Assembly: GCF_020509005.1 (NCBI RefSeq)
Contig: NC_063018.1
Coordinates: forward strand, 4,154,001 to 4,218,000
Origin: Fulvia fulva
Lineage: Eukaryota; Ascomycota; Dothideomycetes; Mycosphaerellales; Mycosphaerellaceae
Direction of reading: 5' to 3'
DNA: 64,000 nt
Shown here in pieces: positions 11,943 to 25,600 of the stretch. Made by a program: the position numbers and the translations under genes. Within the stretch, counting starts at the first letter, position 1, and the number at the start of each line of letters is the position of its first letter. The notes beneath the pieces are model-generated. The model made no database searches, was not told where the DNA came from, and saw nothing but the letters and a program-made list of their open reading frames with translations.

Positions 11943-14900
11943 GGCTATAAGCCCGGGTTTATATAGGAATAAGAGCAACCTATATTAGTATAGGTTACTT
12001 ATATCCCTTACTATCGTAGTAGAAAACATCTAGGAATCAGAAGTCTACCCCGTCTATCCTATTAAGGAGCTTAGTTCGATACTAAGTAATAGGTAACCTA
12101 GATAAGGACTCTATACGGCTTACTTAAAGCCAATACCTTGAAGATACTCTATAGAGAGAACTGCATCGAGATACTATTAAGAAGGACTTTAAGTAAGTTA
12201 TTTGAAGCTCTACTAGGAGAGACAGACCTATGTCCTAGCCCCGAGACCTCAAACCGCTCCTTCTTTACTTTACTAAGTAGGCCTTAGTATCTACACCTAC
12301 GAACTTTCCTATTCTATACTAGAAGCCTTAGTAGGATCTGAGCCACCACTTTAGAACATATATACCTTGTTTCAATACATCCAATCTATTATAGATTCAT
12401 ACTAAGAGAAGACAGAGGAGAAGGGAGGCAAAATCCCAATTCCTAGGAGGGATAATTAGAAGAGATAGTTCAAGCTTTAGAGATATAAGATAGAGAGCTA
12501 ATTAGTATTCTTTACAATTAATGACCTAATAGAAGTGTCTTTTGATAACATTAAGGGCAAGACTCTGAAACTCTAAGAAGAGGCTATAATTAAAGAGATC
12601 CTTAATACGCTAATATAGACAAGACATAATGTAGTATACAACTTCAGTATCCTTAGTAGGATTATAGAAGAAGATGAATTTGAGCTTAAGGGCTTATAAA
12701 TCTAGAAGAGCTACTAAGAAGTAGGTGTATCTCTAGAACAAGTATAGCTAGGTGCTACTAACCTATATATATGAGCTCATAAAGCAATTTGTGACCTTTA
12801 AGATGAGTAAAGAGTTCACTATTAGATCTGTATAGACACACCTAGTTTCTCTTAGAAAAAGGATTGCTAATGTTGACCTAGAGGGTTAGTATTATAGGAA
12901 AGCTGATATAAGGATAACCTAGCTCTTAAGCTTACTACTACCTGACTACTATATAGCTAGGGATACTATTATGGCTTAGCTAAAGATAGACTATAAAAGG
13001 ACCTTAAAGATCCTTAAAGCTTAAGAAGCTAGGTTAGATCCCTCTAAGGCTAAGTATAGCATAGTAGCCACCTAGGTCAAGCCCTTAGGTCTAGTAAGAC
13101 CACTCTCCTACCATCTCTATAAGAAGGATCATCTAATTAAGGACTGCCCTAGTTTGCCTAAGGCAAGAAAGGTCCTTAGATCTCATTCCTAACTACTATC
13201 TTCCTAGAATATAACATATATTAAGAAGAAGAGAACTCTACTACCCACTTCAAGGAGGACACTAAGAGAGAAGTCCTCTATAGAAGAACTTAAGAAAATG
13301 GTGAAGAAACTCAGCTCTAATATACTATCACTCTAGAAGAACTAGGCCTAGTCTTATACCTCTAAAGTAAAGAAGACTAGAAAAGATTTTTCCGCCCAAG
13401 AGTTACGTAACTTATATAGCTCATTCCTAGAGACAATGTCTGATGATGATGAGTATAATGAAGTGGCTTACTCAACTGTAGAAGTCTAAGGCAAGTTCCC
13501 CTTATTAGAGTGGTTACTTAACTCCTATACTTTATCCTATATAACTGATCAAAGCTGCCTCTTTAGATCTATAACTCCCTTAATAAGGAAGAAATAGATT
13601 AAAGTAGGAGGTGGGCTTTTATTAGCCACTTATATTAGGAATGTAGAGATAAGTAGGAGAGCTAGTAGAAAAGTTGTTTTAGAAGATGTCCTACTTGTAC
13701 CTAAGCTAGGAGTGAACCTAGTTTTATAGAACTAGTTTAGTAAGTAGTTTGGTATATAACCTCTATCATTTTCTCTTGTTTCCCCCTCTAGTAAGACTGT
13801 TGTCCAGACAAAGCTCCTTAGGGGGGTTCTATTTATTAATAAGATTTCTCCTCTCCTATAAGAACGGGCACATTACTTATTATATGCACTACTAATAGAG
13901 AATGCCTTTATAACTACTCCATTAGAGACCGACCTAAAGTAGTAGGAGCTTTGGTATAGAAGATTTGTACACTTTAGGAAGAATTTGCTCTAGAATCTTT
14001 ATAAGGCAATAGACTTAAAAGAACCTATTCCTATCCTAAAGGATAGCTTTCACTAGTGTAGAGTATGTTTAATAGCAAAGATGAAGAAGTATAAAGGCAA
14101 AGTTATAGAGAGAAAACCTGAAAGACTTGCGCTCGTATCTATTAATATATATGGCCTACTACTAATCTTAAGACTAGGATTCAAATACTAGCTTAAGATT
14201 GTTAATAACTTCTCTAGGAAGAAGTGGACCTTTCCTCTTAGGAAAAGAGAAGATGCTCTATTTGCTCTCTAGAACTAGAAGATCAAAGTAGAGAGGAAAT
14301 CATTAGCGTAGCTAAAAGTAGTAAGGCTTGATAATATAAAAGAACTTATTGTATTAGTAAAGTAGTAGGAGAAGGATTTAGGGATTAGGCTCGAGCCGAC
14401 TAAGGCATACAACTCTCTACAGAATAGACTAGTTAAGAGGTCGATATAAACCTTAGAGGACTCTATAAAGGCAATGCTTAAAGAGGCTAAAATGCCGGTT
14501 GAGTCTTGGCCTAAAGTACTAGAGGCCTAAACTTATATAAGGAACAAACTACTAAAAGGCCTAGATTACGATAGGTTTAAGGTTTTACTAGATAACGCTT
14601 TTAATAGTATCAAACCGACTATTAACTATTTGAAAGTTTGGGGTTGCAAAGCTGTTATCTATATAGACATAAGATCCTAACCTCAATAGGCAAGAAGTGA
14701 CAAGCTAATAAATAGGGGTAAAGAAGTAGTGTTTATTAGGTATATTAAAAACATAGCTAAAGCCTAGCTCTTTTAGGAACTAGACATAAGAGCTGTTAAA
14801 CAACACATATATATAGACTTCTTTAAGGACCAGCCTAGAGGTGATATAGGTCTTAATGTTCCAACATTGAATCTACTAAGTAGCGTACTAGCTAGGAAGC

Positions 14901-17094
14901 CCTTAGGAATGCCGACGAGGAAGATTGTATCCTTAGGACAATCTACCTACTATTCAGGCGTCTATTAGAGCACCTCCGAAATAGATCAGCTAATTAAGAG
15001 CCCTAAAGTCGCTTAGCCGAGAAAGCTGTTTATACAACTTCCCTAACCTCCGGAGAACGTAGGGGAATTTCACAAAATCGATTAGCTAATTAAGAGAAGC
15101 TCCCTAGATCCCTAGGAAATAGACGTTACTAGGTCATAAGTAACGGTCCCTAAATTATCCCTTAGAAAGAGAAAGGCTGACTATGATGTTAAGGGCTATA
15201 ATATGAAACAGAAAGCCCTAAAATCTATAGTCCCTAAGCCCGAACTAACTACTAAAGTAGGAGAAGCAATAGACCTCTTAGAGAACCTTGCTGCTTTTTA
15301 CTAAGCTTTCTTTATAGCTCTATAATTAGTGGACAGTTCAATACTATAGGATAGCGAATTCCTAGAAGAAGTTAAGGAAATGGCCTTTATAGTGACTATA
15401 GAAGCTATTATATATAAGTAAGAGGTCCCAATTCCAAAATCCTATAAGGATGCTATGAATAATAAGAAATGGGGACATCTTTAGACGGAAGCAATCCAAA
15501 AGGAACTAGATGCTCTATAGAGTAACAACACCTAGGAAAATTCTGTTCTACTAAAAGGAGCAAATCTAGTTACATTAAGATAGGTCTTTAATATAAAGAG
15601 AAGCATTAGTGGAGCTATTGAAAAGTTCAAGGCTAGACTAGTTGTAAGGGGCTTCTTATAGAAGTTTAGTATTGACTTTATAGAGACATTTGTACCTACA
15701 GTAAGACAGGACACCCTTAGGGTGTTTATAGCTATGATATATAAGAAGGATCTTCATCTTTACTAAGTAGATATAAACGATACATTTACAGAAAGCACCC
15801 TCTATAAAGACATCTTTATATTACTACTACTAGGAGTTAAGCTTCTACTAAACATAGTGTTCAAAATCCTTAAAAGCTTATATAGACTTAAGCAAGTAGC
15901 TAGAGATTAGAATTAACTCTATATGTCAAAGCTTAGAGAGATTAGATTCATATAGTCAGAAGTGGATCTATGCCTACTTATCTATAAGAAGAGGGAGATC
16001 ATAATCCTTATATATATAGATGACATTCTAATTACTATACTAAAGTTAATAGATGTTCTCTAGTTCAAAAGAGAACTTAGTAAGATCTTTAAGATCAAAG
16101 ATCTAGGTGAACCTAAAAAGATCCTTAGTATAAGAGTCATAAGGGATAGGAAGAGAGGAATCCTAAAACTTGACTAAGGACACTTTGTTAGGGATAGCCT
16201 AGCTAAGATAGGAATGAACTATAAGAAGGCAGCACCTACACACTTACCTATAGACAGCTATAAGGCCCTTAAACCTTCAAGCTATATAGATAAGAGGTAT
16301 AATAAGGCAGAGTACTAGAGTATTAATAGTACTTAGATATAGCTAGTAATAATTATAAGGCTAGACATTGCTTTTGCCCTAGGAAGGATAAGCTCATTTG
16401 TGAGTGACCTATCTACCTACTACATAAAGGCTTTGAAGAAGATCACTAGGTACCTAAGATCATACCCTAATCTAGGACTTCAGTTCTTAAAGTCTAGAAA
16501 AGGATACCTTATTAGATACTATAATTCTAATTATACTATAGACAAAGTAGACAGAGTCTTAATCCTTAGGTATATCTTCTTCCTCTATAGGGCACTAGTT
16601 TCTTAGATAAGTAAGAAGCAAAAGTCTGTAGCAACATCTATAATAGAGGCTGAATATATAGCTATAAATATATATACAAAGCAGTCCTAATTCCTAGCTT
16701 TACTACTAAGAGAAATGGATTGTCTAGAGTTAGTAGGAGACTGTTCCTATCAACTAAGAATTACTAGAAACTAGGAGACTGTATCAAATTTCAGACCAGT
16801 CCAATTAAGAGGTGACAATCAAGCTGCCCTCACCCTAGTAAAAGATGTATATGTTTATAACAAGTCGAGGCATATTGATATTGCCTATAACGCTATTAGG
16901 AAACTTTAGTAGAGGAGGCTTATTGCTATTAAGTACACCCTAACCTCTAAGATGGTTATAGACGGGTTTATAAAACTAAAGACTAGTCTATACTTCTAGA
17001 GGTTTATAAGCTAGCTTAATCTGTTATAAAAAGGTCTAAGTACTATTAATAGGAAGTGAGCAGACTATAACCTCCTATACGAGATGAGTAGGAG

Positions 17095-17329
17095 TGTTAA
17101 GATGTAGCATCTTAAAGGGAGTCAACAATTAGGAAGTGATCTAGTAGCCTAAGGTATCTACGATAACTCAGCTTATAGGGAGATACATTCTCTCCCCTTT
17201 AGCTTAGATAGACATCTAATACAATCAATATATTAGTTCCTAATATATTGCTACATGCTCGTGCTATTAGTTAGTTGAAGATTGATCTCTTACTCTACTC
17301 CGCTACTATCTACCCGTACCTGTTTAACA
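17095..17329 (+). repeat. Right LTR (235 bp) of the plus-strand Copia
   Basis: Begins TGTTAAGATGTAGC and ends ACCTGTTTAACA, so the terminal TG...CA is preserved here. Followed by AGATC (17,330-17,334), the second half of the target duplication. Confidence 0.9.
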
Positions 17330-19168
17330 AGATCCTCTATAATATCTAGTCCGATTACTAACGTACGTATAAACTTAATACTACGCTCGATATAGCTAAC
17401 CGTATCAACCTCCGTAAGGCGTAAGATACTAAGGACTAGATAGACCGACTCGAGGATATAATCGATACGGAATAGGCGACTAGATAGTCCCTAGAAGAGG
17501 AGGTTACGCGACTAAAGGAGGAGCTCGCTAAGCGCGATAATACTATCGTTATCGACCTAGACGAGCTTACGAGGGCTAAAGATATAAAGAAGGTATATCG
17601 TACGTAGTATAAGGTAGCGGAGAGTAAGCTAGTAGAGACCGAGACTAAGCTCGTAGTAGCCGAGAAGCGTATTACTAAGCTTGAGAAGCAAGAGATAGAC
17701 CCTAGCCGGTCTAAGGAAAAGTAAGACCTACTACCTTAGCGAACCGAGTCTAAAGAGTTACTAGAGCGTCGGCAAAATAGAGGCAAACCTAATAAGAAGA
17801 AGTCGGACCCGGATTTATCGGACTTATTAGACGACGATAACGATAGTAATAAGGGCCGTAAGGATAGCCGTAAGGACGGTAGTCGTAAGGGTAGGAAGAA
17901 TCGCCTAAGCACCGACTTAGATAGTAACCCTATCTCCGTATACACGACTTACGACGCCGACATAACTACTAGTATCAAGTCCTCTAACGAGCTAAAGGCC
18001 CCTACTAAGTTCGACCTACAGAGCGACGATATTAAGTTCTAAGAGTAGTAGCGTACTACTAAAGCTAAGCTCTAAGCCTCGAAGTACCGTACTATAAAGG
18101 ACTCCCTTTAGAACGTCTAGAGCTAGTTAAAGAACGGTATATAGACCTATATCGACTTAATGATTCCTAGTCTTACTAAGTCTACGGAAGGTACGACTAC
18201 TTAGTACGCTTCTATAGATAAGATAATAGAAGATCTAGCCCGGCGCTACGGTACCCGTAATGCCTATACTAATACTATAACTAAGCTTAATAGTCTATAG
18301 TAGGGTAATAAGGAGAAGTTTAGTGACTTTTACCTATCCTTCTATAAGAACGCCGATATCGTTAACCTTAATAACGGCGCGAAGGAAAAGAAACTCGAGA
18401 AGGACTTCCTACTCCGTAAGTTAAACTCGCGCTACGATAACCGTATTATAAACGAGGATATAGTCAATATGACCCTTAAGCAAGTCGTGTCTACGCTATA
18501 TAACTACGAGGATAAGTTTAAGGCGTTCGACCTTAAGTACGGTAAGACCGGTAATAGTAATAAGACCTAAGGTAATAAGAAGACTACTAAGGGCAACGAT
18601 AATAAGAAGGATACGGCTTCGAGTAGTATAACAGACACAACCCGTACTACTACCGATCCGAATTGTCGACGACGAACAATACGAAACCGATCCCGCCGAA
18701 CCTAATTAATAGGAAGTTAAGCAAATTCTAGACTATAAGAAGAGATGGCCGCGAGGACTAATACCGGTAGGAGATAAATAGCTATATTAGGAATACTTAG
18801 TAAAATACATTAGATATAATAAGCTATCCTATAAAGCTACGAACTAGGTTATTAAGACCGCCGCCGCCTCCGTAGCCGACTTTTACTATAACTACCCGAG
18901 AGCGACTAAGCTACCTAGTTTTTAACTACCTATAGACTAGATACTAAATAAGAATGCTATAGGCATACGTATAGCGCGCTAACTAGCAAAAGTAGCGATG
19001 ACTCTAATACCGATAGAACGAGGCCTCCGGGCTTATAAGAAAGAGAGCGATACGTATAGTCTAATAGATAGTCAGGTGTTTACGAAGGTAATAGGAGATA
19101 TAATAGATACAAAAGATATAAGAGGAGAGGAGAGTGCTCCGGAGCGTACTCTAAGAGGGGGGAGGTAG

Positions 19169-19353
19169 TATTACCGTACCGGCGTATATTTACTTAAACC
19201 CGCGGGCACGTACCTAGACCTCGCGCCCGCTAACTAATCCGACTAGCGACTTAGCGCCCGTATAGAACTCTCGCGCCCTCCGCGCCTCCCTTAGATAGAA
19301 CATCTATTCGACTTATACCTTCCCCGACTACGTACTTATACCTACTTATAACA
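19169..19353 (+). repeat. Right LTR (185 bp) of the gag-only LTR element
   Basis: Partner of 10,910-11,094. Preceded by the purine tract at 19,155-19,166. The right flank begins with the C-terminal part of the minus-strand Gypsy integrase. Confidence 0.8.
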
Positions 19354-22300
19354 CGTATGTTATCTTCTAGATCTACCGGTCGGAGAAGATTTAAATAGAA
19401 GGAGTTATATACGCGGATCGTCTCTAGTAGGGCAATACTATACGCATTCTTACCGAGCGCGGTAGTAATTATTACCGGTCTAAACTATTTGTTATTAGGC
19501 TTCTTAGCTAGGCGTAATGACTTCTAGTTCTTAGTATTAATATAGATACGGTCGCCTAGGCTATATCGCGGTAGTATAGTACGTTATATATTAGCGTTAT
19601 CTACTTATAGGGCTTAATCGTAACGTAAGTATTCGTATAGGTACGTATAGAAGCCCTTTATCTATTAAGTAAAACGCTCTACCTTTTCGGCGGATAGGCA
19701 TTACTTAGTAGGCATTAGATGCTTAGGGAGGCTATCTCTATTAAAGTTACTAGTACGAGGATTACGACCTCGTTCGGTAAAGAATAGCGATATACCTATT
19801 ACCTCTATAATGTAGTTATTCTTTACGAATTCCGCTAGCGGAAGCTACTATACCTAATCTCCTTATACGTAGTCGATAAAGATACGGAGGTACTTCTCTA
19901 TCTCCTTATTCGTATTCTTAGACTGTCTATCGGTCTTAGGATAGAAGGCTATAGACAACTTATAGACTATCCCTACTAGTTCGTAGAAGCGTTACTAAAA
20001 AGCTAATAGCTACTAACTACCTCGATCTATAACGATAGATAGAGGGGCACTATATAAGCGGTAGTAGTCCCGGACAAAGACCTCGGCGATATATTCGGCT
20101 ATTATCTCCTTTACTAGGATTATATAGCATCCCTTACCCGTACGGTTAGTAATCGTTAGGGCATTAGTATATATAACGCTATTATAATTAGTACTCTTCG
20201 GTAGTCCTACTACGAAATCTATAGCAATTTCGTCCTATAGTTTAAACGGGATTAGTAGGGGTTTTAGTAGCCCTAGGTATTACGTCTACGAGGGTTTTAA
20301 CGAGCGGCATTCGTAGTACTTAAAGATCTTATTACGTATATACTACGAAAGGCCGGGCTAGACGAAGTCGTAAGTAATAAGCTCGTAGGTCTTTGTACGA
20401 CCTAGGTAACTAGTAGAGGGGGTGCTATAATATACTTAGAAGACCTTAAAGCGTAAGCCCGATACGTCTAGTACGAAGACGTTATAGCCGCCGTATCTAT
20501 TCTTAATATAGATAAGGCCGCCTATAGCTACCGCCTCGCTATTATCTATACGGTACTAGCGTAGTAGCGTATAAGGCTCTCCTACGTCTAACTAGCGTAA
20601 CGCTTACTATAGCTCCGCTTCTCCGTATATAATGCGGATCTTAGTTATAATTTTATTGTCCTATCGGCCTAGACGGATCTCTATCGGCGAGATGTTAAGG
20701 AATCGGTACTTAGGTAGTAACGTCTATTCTTAATGCTGTCTTCGTAGGTCGTTATCGTTTATAGGGACGTCCTATAGCCGCCGTATTAGAGTATTAGGTT
20801 TAATATTTGTCTTACTAGGGATATAGACAATCTTGAAGTAGAACTATAATAAGAACTCGGACTAACGTGCCTAGCGTCTATTTAGAACCTTAGTACTCGT
20901 AAACTATTTAAGGTTCTTATAATTAGAGTATACTAGGATTAGCTTACCGCTTTTGTTAGTAAGGTTTTCGAAGTCGGCCTTATCTCTATTAACGTCTCTA
21001 GACATAAGCTCTAGCTTCTATTCCTTAAAGGCTTTTACGATAGCGAGTAGTTCCTTATTATAGATGTCGTAGTTATATTCTTACGGCGATATCTTCTTAG
21101 ATATTAAATAGGTACGGATTGCGTAGCCGTAGAAGATAGGAATTATAGATTATATAAATGAAGAAGGACCTAATAGGATAGCGTATATCTATATACAGTA
21201 TCGCTAGTATAATAGTATAGGTGTTTTAGGAGGGATAGCTATACTTAGGACTTGACTAGTAAGCCCTAATTACTAATCCCCCTAAGTACCTAATATTGAC
21301 CCTATGACCTACATATTCTTAACATTAGACATAAAAGCTACTAGGCGCTATATACCGTCTTCTCCTCGCTACGACATTTCTATAGTAGTAACGAAGTCCG
21401 ACGTATCCGTTTCGAGCTTTGTTTCTCGCCCGGGTACGAAATGTACGAGTATAATATCGTCCTTAGTAAACGCTTATTTTATACGTTCGAAAGCGTCCTA
21501 ACATTTGTTACTCTATACCTATAGTACGTCTTTCTTAGTAAGCTATATTATCGGGTAGGCGATGCCTAAGTAGTTACGAATAGACCGCCTATAGAAGTTA
21601 TAAAAGCTAAGGAAGGACAGAATATCTATTAGGTTACGAGGGGTCTCCTATTCTTAGATTACGGCGATCTTGTCCTTATCTATCTTAATGCCGTCCGCGC
21701 CTATAATTAAGCTAAGGTACTTTATCTCTTAGACGTAAAACTCGTACTTATCGATGTCGAGTTAAAGTCCTACCTCCTATAGCTTCGCTATAACCTTCTC
21801 GACGTAAACGATATACTCCTCTAGAGTGTCGCTAAATATAAGTACGTTATCGAGGTACGCGGAGATAAAATCGTCTAGGTACTCTCGGAGCGCGTTATTA
21901 ATATATAACTAGAAGGTACCGGGTGTATTATAGAGACTAAGGGGTATTACTAGACATTCGAATTGACCGTAGCGCGTAGTAAATACCGTTTTCTACTCGT
22001 CCCCTTCCGCGATACGTAAACGATTAAAGGTAGCGATTATATCGAGCTTAGTAAAGTACTTCTTACTACTAATCCGGTTAAGGGTATCTTAAATAAGGGG
22101 GATAGGGTATCTCGATTTTATAGTAATAGCGTTTAGGGCGCGGTAGTCGAGATAGACGCGTAGTCTACTACCTAGTTTACGTACGATAATTACCGGTAAT
22201 GCTATAGGTAAGTCACTACGTTAGATATTACCTTTCTAAAGTTAGTTATCTACCTAAGCTTTTACTACTTCTAACTCTCTATTCGAAATCGGATAGGGCC

Positions 22301-25300
22301 GCTTAAACGGTAGCCGAGTATCCTTCTTTAGCTTAATCTTATAATCTAGGCTAGGGCGATAAGGTAGTAGCTTATCTAACTCTAACTTCGAGAATAGAGC
22401 TTACTAATAATAGTATATAGCCGGTAGCTTACCGAGTACGTCGGGGTCCTTCTACTTCCGGTATAGCTTTTCTATAAACACGTTATAATTAGCTACGTTT
22501 ATCGCGTAGGCCTCTACCTAGTACTCCTATCGATAACGGAGCGTTCTATAGTAGCTGTCTTTAATATATATAGCGTACGCAAATATAGCGTTACCGCCTA
22601 TAACCTTTCGTACTATTATAGCGTAAAGCCCTAACGCTTATACTATAACTAGATCGGCCGCGCTCTTAGCCGTATATACTTCGCGTAGGTTAATCTATAT
22701 AGTATATACTTCCGTACCTCTCGTATAATAGAGTCTCCGGAGTTTATATAAGTTAATCTGCTTAATATCGTCTCTATACTTAGCCCTAACTCTTTTAGCG
22801 CCGACTTCGAGGGGCTAAGGGACCGGTATGTCGCGGATGTCGGGTCGCTTAAGGCTATCGTAGTCGGGTACCGGCGTTAGTAGTAACTCGGGGATAGGTA
22901 ACGTTACTAATAGGCTAACGTTCTTATAGAGAGAGTAATTCTAATAGTTAACGTCGTTAAAGGTAAGTACGCTTCGCTTCTAGTCTTTATAAGGGCTATG
23001 CTTCGCGTACTATCTAAGGCTAAGGACTATATCGTAGTAGGTATCGGTAACTAGGTATTTAACCGTCTCGATATAGCCTTGAAGGTTCAGTTCAATGTTT
23101 ATAGCTTTAGTAATGATTATTAGTACTTAGGAGCTATCACCTAGGCCTAGCGTAAAGGGCTTAATATCGTAGAGCGGAAATTTGTGTTTTTGCGTAAAGG
23201 AAGTATTTACGAGTTTAGAGTTAGTACTATTATTAAGGAAGGTATATATATATATTCTATTTGCCCTACCCTCTACTATAAAGTAATACGAGACTTCGGG
23301 TCCTTTATCTACTTCTATAGAAGAGGGCGTACTCGCTCGGACTTATAAGTAAAACGCCTATACGGTACGGGTATATTTATAAGGTTTATAAGGGTATTAG
23401 TTCTAGTATAAGACTTCCTAAGGCGGACTATTATCTATTACGCTTAAATAATAGCTTAGGTATTTCCCGCTAGTGCTTAAGTAACCGTAAGGCCGTTATT
23501 ATTAGCCTTCTTCTTAGGACGCTCGTATAGGTTAAGTAGGTAGCCGGCGGCGCCTAAGACGTAGCCGGTACCCCGGTAGCGTAGGTAGCTACCGCTAGTA
23601 ATAATCTAAGTACGCTAATCTTAAGTAAGTTATATAAGGTTCTTATACTAATCAGGGCGGTCCTTCTACGGAAGGAGCGGCTAATTAGTATAAGGAGAGC
23701 GGCCGAGAGGTATACCGTTATCTAAAGGGAGTACCGGTAGTATAATCTACCCTACTATAGGAGGTACCGATACCGTACCGTTACCCTTAGGTATAGTCGT
23801 CTTCTTGTCCTTCTTCTCGTCGTTCTTAGTACGTAGTAGGTCGTGTTCAAGTTAAGCTAGCTCGCTCTCTAGGCGGTAGTATTACCGAGTAAGCTCCTTA
23901 ACTAACTTCGCGTTAGGTAGTACGACTAGTCGATTACGGTACTTAAAGCTTAGCTTCTTCTTAAGCTCGATGACCTCGTACTTACGGCTCGCGCCTTATA
24001 GGAGCTAGGCGCGCTTATATTACAACTTAGTATAGAACTCGGAGAACTTGTTATTCTCTACTATCTTAAGCGCGTCTATATTATTACGCGCGGTACCCTC
24101 GGGATTATAGTCGCCGAAGTTCTTATCTAGGAAACGTAGGTATTTCTTTACGCTCTTAAATAGCCGGCTCGCGGAGAGAACCTTAGAGAAGACGATCTTC
24201 TAGGAAATATAGTTACGGAGTATAGAGTATACTAACCCTATAGTAGTTTCTTATACGAAACGTAGGGCGGATAGCACGTCCTTAAAGATAGAAGCGGCAA
24301 GCTTGTTATCGAGTTAAGTAGTCTACTTATTAAGTATCGGCGAGTCTTTACGACCTATATTCTCTCCTAAGAATTTAGGCTTAGGTACTTCGATACGGGA
24401 ACTCGTCTTAAAGTTTTCTACTATAGTTAGGTCATAGCGTACGATATCTACGCTACTATCTATACTCTCGAAGTCGTCGTCGTCGACGATAACGGTCTCT
24501 TATCTCTTTCTCGATCTCTTATCCTTACCCTTACTCTTACGGCGCGGACGCTCTTCGAAATCGGAATTAGAGTCTAAGGACGAGTCGGAGGAATCGGGGT
24601 CGGAGAAGTTATTAGCGAACCGCTCCTTACGTTACTTTCGCGTAGGCTTCGTAGCGGGTTATTCGGCGGGCTTTTTAGCTAGTCTATCGCCGCGTCGACG
24701 TCGTAACTCGGAGAGAGAGCGGGCGCTACGCTCCCTAGGTTTCTCGGTAGTACGGCTACTCTTAGCTTCCTCGAGATCCTATTTAAGCGTAGCGATAGTC
24801 TACTATAGCCCTACTACGTCGGTAGCTATAGGGGCGGAGTCGTCCGGTACGAGTGTTTCTAGTTTAGCGACTTTAACCTTAAATATATCGACCTCCTTTT
24901 CGGCTCTCTTAGTAGAGCTGTACTAGTTATTAGCCTACTTCCTATACGTAGTAACGTCCTCGTTAGCCTTTATAAGGTCCCTATTAGCTTGTTCTAGGTC
25001 CTACTTACATTCCTACTTATACTTTTCCGTATATTATAGTTTAGTATATACTTCCTTAAACTTCTTCTTATTTAGCTCGTTAGCTTAATATAGCACCGCC
25101 CTACCTAGGATAGCTTAGCGGTAATTAGCCTCGAGTTTACGAAGGGCGTAGGCAATTGCCTCTAGTTAGTTCTAGACGTAGTCGTAAAACTAAGTCGCGT
25201 TAAGTAACCGTAGTTAGTCGAGTAGGATACGTTATATCCCGGTACGACCGCGGTCGTCTATATAGTTAATAGTAAAGTCCTTACGAGTATTATTAGTTGA

Positions 25301-25600
25301 CCTATTCTTATCGAGGTGGTCAATAATATCGCCCTCGTAGAGTAATACTACGAGGTCAAAAGTATCTATAATTTTAGGTTAGGTATTCTCTCCTTCCTCC
25401 TCTTCTAGGAGCCTATCGAGAACCGCGCGTTCCTTATTAGCGTACTTAGTAAAGGGATCTAGTAGGACGGTATCGTCGGACTAGGTATACTAATCGGATT
25501 GTATAAAAAGTTCTAAGTTTCGAGTTAGTCGCGCGTAGCGCTCGATACGTTAAGTATTTACGCCGCCGCCGCCGCCGCTAGGGCTACCGGTGCCCTATAG
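19354..25600 (-). mobile_element. Degraded Gypsy chromovirus: gag, protease, RT, RNase H, integrase
   Basis: Minus-strand order, right to left: gag (about 25,500-23,600, right limit uncertain); protease relic (about 23,280-23,180); reverse transcriptase (about 22,340-21,800) with '[20 protein letters not shown]', 'YFTKLDIIATFNRLRI', 'FTTRYGQFECLVIP' and 'SAYLDNVLIFSDT' (D-to-N in the YLDD box); RNase H with 'ETDTSDFV' (about 21,400) and 'YDIYNKELLAIVKAFKE' (about 21,030-21,080); integrase with 'AIDFVVGLPKS' (about 20,190-20,225) and a C-terminal 'LLRPVDLEDNI' near 19,370. Its chromodomain is on the other side of the inserted gag-only element. Many in-frame stops make it dead. Its LTRs were not identified; the 5' LTR is presumably within 25,600-26,300. 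Confidence 0.88.
21102..21324 (-). repeat. Solo Copia LTR inside the Gypsy RNase H
   Basis: Related to the LTR at 6,883-7,116: shared blocks TATTAAAYAGGTACG, GATTATATAAA, GAAGGACCTAATAGG and ATTCTTAACA. It is flanked by a perfect TTAGA duplication (21,097-21,101 and 21,325-21,329). Removing it rejoins the Gypsy RNase H reading as ...VAFMS-KKISP..., the family's usual string. No internal Copia sequence is present, so it is a solo LTR left by LTR-LTR recombination. Confidence 0.85.

Larger units (their letters stand above)
11708..17329 (+). mobile_element. Complete but hypermutated Copia (Ty1-type) retrotransposon
   Basis: LTR-gag-pol-LTR, 5.6 kb, with a perfect 5-bp AGATC target duplication. 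In one frame, with TAG/TAA stops, I can follow: a CCHC knuckle (about 13,108-13,150, YKKDHLIKDCP); a protease relic (about 13,510-13,560, 'WLLNSYTLSYITD' for family WllDSGaS.Hi); a GAG-preintegrase block with H-H-C-C residues (about 13,950-14,080); an integrase with 'RLDNIKEL' (about 14,325) and 'VWGCKAVIYI' (about 14,632-14,665); a reverse transcriptase with 'KARLVVRGF' and the catalytic YIDDILIT (about 16,012-16,035); and an RNase H with 'AEYIAI' (about 16,648) and 'YNKSRHIDIAY' (about 16,856-16,890). It keeps more CA/TG than its surroundings and looks less heavily mutated. It lies inside the gag region of the 10,910-19,353 element. Confidence 0.92.
10910..19353 (+). mobile_element. Non-autonomous, gag-only LTR retrotransposon split by a Copia insertion
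   Basis: Two 185-bp LTRs bracket about 2.4 kb of own internal sequence (11,095-11,707 and 17,335-19,168) plus the 5.6-kb Copia. A purine tract AGAGGGGGGAGG (19,155-19,166) sits immediately before the right LTR, as a polypurine tract should for a plus-strand element. The internal frame, with scattered TAG stops, reads as a gag-like capsid protein around 17,990-18,590: 'LKAPTKFDLQSDDIKF', 'DLARRYGTRNAYT', 'KEKKLEKDFLLRKLNSRYDNRI', then basic low complexity. No protease, reverse transcriptase or integrase was found, so it probably depended on a Gypsy helper. Function as gag is inference from position and composition. Confidence 0.7.
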
